Positions 60,068 to 64,000 of a DNA stretch of 64,000 nt are shown in pieces. The notes under the pieces were generated by a model. It saw nothing but the letters and a program-made list of their open reading frames with translations. It did no database searches and was not told the DNA's origin. Where the stretch lies: contig NZ_NPFY01000010.1 of assembly GCF_002259415.1 (NCBI RefSeq), positions 62,001 through 126,000 of the forward strand, read 5' to 3'. The first letter of the stretch is position 1, and each line of letters starts with the position of its first letter. The translations under genes were made by a program, and so were the position numbers. The stretch comes from Rhodococcus sp. 14-2470-1b. Its GTDB lineage: Bacteria; Actinomycetota; Actinomycetes; Mycobacteriales; Mycobacteriaceae.

Positions 60068-61205
60068 CTGCGCGCGTGAGGAATTCGTGATTGGACCGGG
60101 TTTTCGCGAGTTGCGTCACGAGTAGTTCGATTGCTTGCTGCGAGTCGAGGCCGCTGAGCAGGTGTCGGACTTTCTGCACGGCCGAGTACTCCTCGGCCGA
60201 CATCAGCAGTTCATCTTTCCTCGTTCCCGACGGGTTGACGTCGATGGCTGGGAAGATTCGCCGTTCGGCGATCTTGCGATCGAGCTTGAGGTCGGCATTT
60301 CCGGTGCCTTTGAACTCCTCGAAAATGACTGTGTCACCTTGAGAGCCGGTTTCGACGAGGGCTGTTGCGATGATGGTGAGCGATCCACCGTTCTCGATGT
60401 TGCGAGCGGCACCCAGGAAACGTTTCGGCGGATAGAGCGCTGTCGAGTCGATTCCTCCGGAGAGAATCCGGCCCGACGCGGGTGACGAGTTGTTGTACGC
60501 CCGACCGAGCCGGGTGATGGAATCCAGAAGCACCACAACGTCTTCGCCGTTCTCGACGAGACGCTTGGCGCGCTCGATCGCCAGCTCCGCCACGGCCGTG
60601 TGGTCCGTCGGCGGCCTGTCGAACGTCGATGCGATCACTTCACCCTTCACCGATCGCATCATGTCGGTCACTTCTTCCGGGCGTTCGTCGACGAGGACCA
60701 CCATGAGATGGCATTCGGGATGGTTGGTTGCGATGGCGGCGGCGATGTCCTTGACCATCGTGGTCTTACCGGCCTTGGGCGGCGATTGGACAAGCGCGCG
60801 TTGACCTTTGCCGATGGGCATCACGAGGTCGACGATGCGGGTGGACAGGCGGTCGGGAGTGGTTTCGAGCCGTAGACGCTGATTGGGGTACAGCGGGGTC
60901 AATGCGTCGAACTTCGGGCGCTTCTCCCTGGCGTCTCGGCCGTTGATGTCGTCGACTCGGACGAGTGAGTCGAGCTTCTGTCGTGACTTGTCCGGTCGAC
61001 GTGCGGCGCCGGTGACGAGGTCACCCTTTCGTAATCCGTTCTGCCGCAGGATGTTCGACGATATCTGCACGTCGATCGGCCCCGGCAGGTAGCCGGTGGT
61101 TCGCAGGAATGCGGCGTTTCCGTGTATGTCGACGATGCCGGAGACAGGATGTAATTCCGACTCGGACGCGGTATTCGATACAGGTGTGGCGTGTGCTGTG
61201 GTCAT
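60054..61205 (-). CDS. rho: Compact transcription termination factor Rho (second-type)
   Basis: 383-residue Rho. The RNA-binding cold-shock-like domain (about 20-70: GIVDIHGNAAFLRTTGYLPGP) and the hexameric ATPase remain: Walker A SPPKAGKT (142-149), Walker B VVVLLDSITRLGRAYN, Q-loop and R-loop region GGIDSTALYPPKRFLGAARNIENGGSLTI. It lacks the long charged N-terminal insertion of usual actinobacterial Rho (about 600-700 residues) and the Rho_N helical domain. Its neighbours are not the usual thrB/prfA/rpmE, so it is probably a paralogue or diverged duplicate. Confidence 0.88.
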   Translation of the reverse strand: MTTAHATPVSNTASESELHPVSGIVDIHGNAAFLRTTGYLPGPIDVQISSNILRQNGLRKGDLVTGAARRPDKSRQKLDSLVRVDDINGRDAREKRPKFDALTPLYPNQRLRLETTPDRLSTRIVDLVMPIGKGQRALVQSPPKAGKTTMVKDIAAAIATNHPECHLMVVLVDERPEEVTDMMRSVKGEVIASTFDRPPTDHTAVAELAIERAKRLVENGEDVVVLLDSITRLGRAYNNSSPASGRILSGGIDSTALYPPKRFLGAARNIENGGSLTIIATALVETGSQGDTVIFEEFKGTGNADLKLDRKIAERRIFPAIDVNPSGTRKDELLMSAEEYSAVQKVRHLLSGLDSQQAIELLVTQLAKTRSNHEFLTRAVTAR

Positions 61206-61367
61206 GAGAATCTACTTTCGAGGATTGCGCCGATGCGCAAGGTAGGCGGAAGCTCAGAATTTTCCGCGGGATGGTCCTCGACGCGGACCAGATCAGGTCG
61301 GCGGAGAACTATCGCCAAGCTACATCAGCACTCCGGTTTCCACAACCCCTCACCCTTGTGTGAGGTC

Positions 61368-61772
61368 TTATCGTTCGACCCGACGCCTCCCCGTGAACAG
61401 CGCCTCGATGCCTCCGACGACAAGCAATACACCGATGAGCGTCAGTCCCGTGTACGCCCGGGGCGCCCAGATGTCGAGCACGAGGTACTGCCACAGCGTC
61501 CACCCGACAGCGATGACGCCGACTATGCCGGCGAAGACACGTGCACCGGGGGTGTCGACGATCACGCCCGCCGCACATACCAGGGGCGCGATTCCGAGGG
61601 CTACGAGCACGAAGGCGCCCGCGTAGCGGTAGTCCCAGGTGTGCCATTCGGGGAGCATGTCGACGCTCAGGCCCAGGGTACCGCCGTCGGGATCGGAGAC
61701 CAGGGCGATGCCGTTGAACAGCCCTGCGGCGCCCAGCATCAGCAGTACCGCTGCGGTGACGAACTTCTTCAC
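61368..61772 (-). CDS. Four-helix membrane protein
   Basis: 134-residue membrane protein with about four helices (3-22, 45-65, 72-92, 98-120). It starts at GTG 61772 with AAGG upstream; an ATG six codons earlier lacks a ribosome site. No family recognised. Short hairpin cctcac/gtgagg at about 61349-61366 follows it. Confidence 0.65.
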   Translation of the reverse strand: MKKFVTAAVLLMLGAAGLFNGIALVSDPDGGTLGLSVDMLPEWHTWDYRYAGAFVLVALGIAPLVCAAGVIVDTPGARVFAGIVGVIAVGWTLWQYLVLDIWAPRAYTGLTLIGVLLVVGGIEALFTGRRRVER

Positions 61773-61800
61773 ACCTTCACCTTGCCGCATTCGAGCACAA

Positions 61801-61832
61801 AATTGCCCCCGACCCATGACGGGTCGGGGGCA
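61801..61832 (-). terminator. Terminator of the mycolyltransferase gene
   Basis: An 11-bp GC-rich stem (61806-61816 with 61822-61832) around five bases is followed on the minus strand by aatttt. It lies 20 bp after the stop at 61852. Confidence 0.8.
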
Positions 61833-61851
61833 GTAGAGAGGTGGATGGGAA

Positions 61852-62844
61852 TCAGATTCCCATGCCCTTGGCGAGCACCGGCCACGAGTCCTTCAGTGCC
61901 TGCTCCCAGTACGGCCAGTAGTGCGTGCCGACCGGCGGGAACTGGTACGTCGCCGGGATGCCGACGGAGTCCAGCTTGTTCTTCAGGTTGTGCGAGCAGA
62001 AGTTGGTGGCGCCTTCGATGACGATGCCGAGACCGAGGTTGATGACGCCCTGGGGTCCGTTGCCCTCGGTGTAGTACCGAATGTCCTCGGGCTGCGGGTT
62101 GCCGTTACCGCTGGAGATGTACAGCTCGGTGCCGCGGAGCTTCTCGGCGTTGACGACCGGGTCGTTCTCGACCCATGCGGGGTCGTTGTCCGGGCCGTAC
62201 ATGTTGATGGTGTTGCCACCCTTCCATGTCTCGACCGAGAACTTCACGAACTGGCGGCCGATGGGATCGGCGATCTGTGCGCATCCGCTGTATGCCGCGA
62301 CCGCGCCGTACAGGCCGGGCTTGGCTTCGGCGAGCTGCAGAACCGAGGTACCGGAGGTGGAGACACCGGCGATCGAGTTCTTGCCGGTGGAGCCCAGAGT
62401 TTCGTCGAGCAGCGGAGGCAGTTCCTCGGTGAGGAACGTCTGCCACTTGTTGACGCCGAGGACCGGGTCTTCCTGCTTCCAGTCGGCGTAGTAGCTGCCC
62501 TTGCCACCGATGGGGAGGACGAGGTTGACGTGCTTGTCGGAGAAGAATTCGAGCGCGTCGGTCTGCTGCTGCCAGCTTGCCGATCCTTCGCCTGCGTCGA
62601 GGCCGCTGAGCAGGTACGCGTTGGGAGCAGGCGTGGACTCGTCCAGAGGGCGCTGAACCTCGACGGTGATGTCCTTGTTCATCGCGGCGGAGTAGACCTG
62701 AAGGTTCCAGTTCCGCCCGTCCTTGTCGATCGACGAGACTGCAGGCGCCTTCGCGGGCTCGGCCGTCGCGACGCCGCCGAGAGCGGTCATTGCCAGTGTG
62801 CCTGCCGCGATGAGTGCAGCGGCGCGTAGTGAAGAAAGCTTCAT
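61852..62844 (-). CDS. Secreted mycolyltransferase/esterase, antigen 85-like
   Basis: 330-residue secreted protein with a signal peptide (about 1-28, cleavage after TAEP-type Ala) and the antigen 85 alpha/beta hydrolase fold. Nucleophile Ser162 sits in GVSTSG, and the final GTHYWPYW carries the catalytic His as in Ag85. In this family it transfers mycolates to trehalose and arabinogalactan. A strong terminator follows. Its presence supports a mycolic-acid actinobacterium. Confidence 0.92.
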   Translation of the reverse strand: MKLSSLRAAALIAAGTLAMTALGGVATAEPAKAPAVSSIDKDGRNWNLQVYSAAMNKDITVEVQRPLDESTPAPNAYLLSGLDAGEGSASWQQQTDALEFFSDKHVNLVLPIGGKGSYYADWKQEDPVLGVNKWQTFLTEELPPLLDETLGSTGKNSIAGVSTSGTSVLQLAEAKPGLYGAVAAYSGCAQIADPIGRQFVKFSVETWKGGNTINMYGPDNDPAWVENDPVVNAEKLRGTELYISSGNGNPQPEDIRYYTEGNGPQGVINLGLGIVIEGATNFCSHNLKNKLDSVGIPATYQFPPVGTHYWPYWEQALKDSWPVLAKGMGI

Positions 62845-63135
62845 CTCGAAGTCGATTCCAGTTCCCGGCCGGTCCTGAGCCGTGTTAGTTCGTCCCCCGC
62901 ACGCATGCGGCCTTCGTGTCCCTCGACACTTTATGTCTTCTTGGGCCCGCTGTTCGTTACTGGGTCGAATCAGATGAAATTCTTGACCCGATCGTGTCCG
63001 TCCGTCTCAGCGGGCCTCGCGTCGATCGACACCGATGCCCGACGGCTTCTCGTGGCAGGCTGGACCACCTCGGAGGTGGAATCGAGCGGGTCCGTGTGCG
63101 TGCACGGCCGTCGGTTCCCGGGCAGGATCACGGCT
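62845..63135. other. Intergenic region, divergent promoters
   Basis: 291 bp between the mycolyltransferase start and the next plus-strand gene. Open frames here lack ribosome sites. It should hold the mycolyltransferase promoter; I see no sharp -35/-10 pair. Confidence 0.4.
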
Positions 63136-63480
63136 ATGAACACATTCCAGCGCGTCGCCGCTCGGTTCAATGCGCTCGTACGTCCGCTGTTGAACGCCCC
63201 GATCATCGGCAAACTCGTTTCGGGCACGATCACCGAGGTCACCTACACGGGCCGCAAGTCCGGCAAGAAGTTCAGCGTCCTGGTGGGCTACCGCCGTCGC
63301 GGCGACGACGTGATCATCGGCGTCGCGATGCCGGACAAGAAGAACTGGTGGCGGAACTTCTACCCCGACGGCGGTCCCATCTCCATCGACCTCGACGGCG
63401 CCACCCGCACCGGCCACGCCGTCACCCGCAAGGACGGGTCTTCCGTCTCGGTGAAGGTGACCCTCGACCCACGCTCCTGA
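63136..63480 (+). CDS. Small DUF385/Ddn-like nitroreductase-family protein
   Basis: 114-residue protein with VTYTGRKSGKKFSVLVGYRRRGDDVIIGVAMPDKKNWWRNFYPDG, resembling the split-barrel F420-dependent Ddn/DUF385 family, though shorter than usual (about 130-150). ATG 63136. Flavin/F420 use is inferred. Confidence 0.65.
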   Translation: MNTFQRVAARFNALVRPLLNAPIIGKLVSGTITEVTYTGRKSGKKFSVLVGYRRRGDDVIIGVAMPDKKNWWRNFYPDGGPISIDLDGATRTGHAVTRKDGSSVSVKVTLDPRS

Positions 63481-63506
63481 TCGAGTCGAGGACCTAGGCT
63501 TGAACC

Positions 63507-63761
63507 ATGCGTGATCTGCAGCGGTTGCTCGCCCTCTTCGGTGCTGCCGTCGGCCTGTTCGTAGTGGTGGCACTGTCCGCGTTGCCTACCGGTCCGTATC
63601 GATCCGACTACGTGTTCGTCGAATCCGGCAGTCGAACAACATTTGTCGAGAGTGCGACCGAAACGCCGATGCTGTTCGTGATCGGCGTTTCGGCCGCGTG
63701 CGCGCTCGTCGGCTGGTTCGTGGGCAGCTTCTTGATCAGGCGTGGCTGGACTTTTCGCTGA
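63507..63761 (+). CDS. Small two-helix membrane protein
   Basis: 84-residue protein with helices about 6-26 and 53-75 and a short exterior loop. No family recognised. ATG 63507, 26 bp after the previous gene. Confidence 0.6.
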   Translation: MRDLQRLLALFGAAVGLFVVVALSALPTGPYRSDYVFVESGSRTTFVESATETPMLFVIGVSAACALVGWFVGSFLIRRGWTFR

Positions 63762-63762
63762 T

Positions 63763-64000
63763 CTACTTCTCGAACAGTGCGTCCGGCATTGCGGTGTCGA
63801 CGCTCAGAATGTCGAGATCCCGCGCAGATCCTTCGGTTTCGAGGTAAACGCAAATCCCTGTCCGAACGTCCAGTCGCACGGTCGACGGTGGTCCGGGTAT
63901 CCATTCGTCGTCGACGAACTCGCCCGCGAGCATCGGGCAGCAGTCGCACCGTGGGTCGTACGCGGCGGTCGGGGTGGCGACCGCTTCCCAGGCCGTGCGG
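63763..64000 (-). CDS. C-terminal fragment of an unknown protein (cut by window)
   Basis: Minus-strand frame open from the window edge to TAG at 63763-63765, about 78 residues. It has a Cys cluster, YDPRCDCCPML, then FVDDEWIPGPP, and ends DALFEK. The start lies outside. The Cys-x-Cys-Cys group suggests a metal site; family unknown. Confidence 0.5.
   Translation of the reverse strand, partial: RTAWEAVATPTAAYDPRCDCCPMLAGEFVDDEWIPGPPSTVRLDVRTGICVYLETEGSARDLDILSVDTAMPDALFEK

Overview
The window looks like chromosome of a mycolic-acid actinobacterium (order Mycobacteriales), most likely a Rhodococcus or a close relative. The reasons are high GC content, frequent GTG starts, stop/start overlaps of the GTGA and ATGA type, a secreted antigen-85-like mycolyltransferase, and an iron-sulfur reductase close to an AlaT-type aminotransferase, as in Mycobacterium (Rv0338c/Rv0337c). 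Genus is inference. I see no rRNA, tRNA, CRISPR array, insertion sequence or prophage.

Layout. 1-12 kb is mostly housekeeping: the 3' part of a Hdr-like Fe-S oxidoreductase with a repeated tail, an AbiEi/DUF559-like protein, an S9 peptidase, a DUF3263 protein, an SRAP protein, AlaT, a YibE/F membrane protein, and alanine dehydrogenase divergent from its Lrp/AsnC regulator. 12.1-15.5 kb encodes two membrane-anchored Hsp70-like proteins; a third lies at 35.2-36.7 kb.

15.7-33.9 kb is the standout region. A coupled gene chain encodes a carrier protein, an acyl-CoA dehydrogenase-like enzyme, an amino acid:[carrier protein] ligase, a fusion of two alpha/beta hydrolases, a polysaccharide flippase, an HxxxD acyltransferase, a DUF998 membrane protein, a membrane-anchored GH16 enzyme, a family 2 glycosyltransferase and a large GT-C-like membrane protein. 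Two more glycosyltransferases follow behind their own promoter. A convergent pair (GH2 glycosidase and DUF1839 protein) closes the locus. I infer a pathway that loads an amino acid on a carrier protein, modifies it, and transfers it to an exported surface glycan or glycolipid. The product is unknown.

34-42 kb holds an EEP-family hydrolase, the third Hsp70-like protein, a low-molecular-weight tyrosine phosphatase, small membrane proteins, an orphan protein resembling the tail of mycobacterial MviN, a partner-switching pair (anti-sigma kinase-like plus STAS), a two-gene FluC fluoride channel and a YdcF protein. 42-46 kb is a three-gene sulfur-type catabolic unit (flavin monooxygenase, DszC/SfnB-like flavoenzyme, MFS transporter). 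46-53 kb carries lipoproteins, exported proteins and a GT1 enzyme. 53-56.6 kb is a four-gene osmoprotectant ABC transporter. 57-64 kb carries a lipoprotein, an SGNH hydrolase, a STAS/37-residue ORF/GNAT chain, a compact Rho, the mycolyltransferase and a gene cut by the window edge.

A palindromic intergenic repeat occurs three times (3.3, 4.5 and 42.2 kb). Short in-frame tandem repeats recur in genes for envelope proteins.
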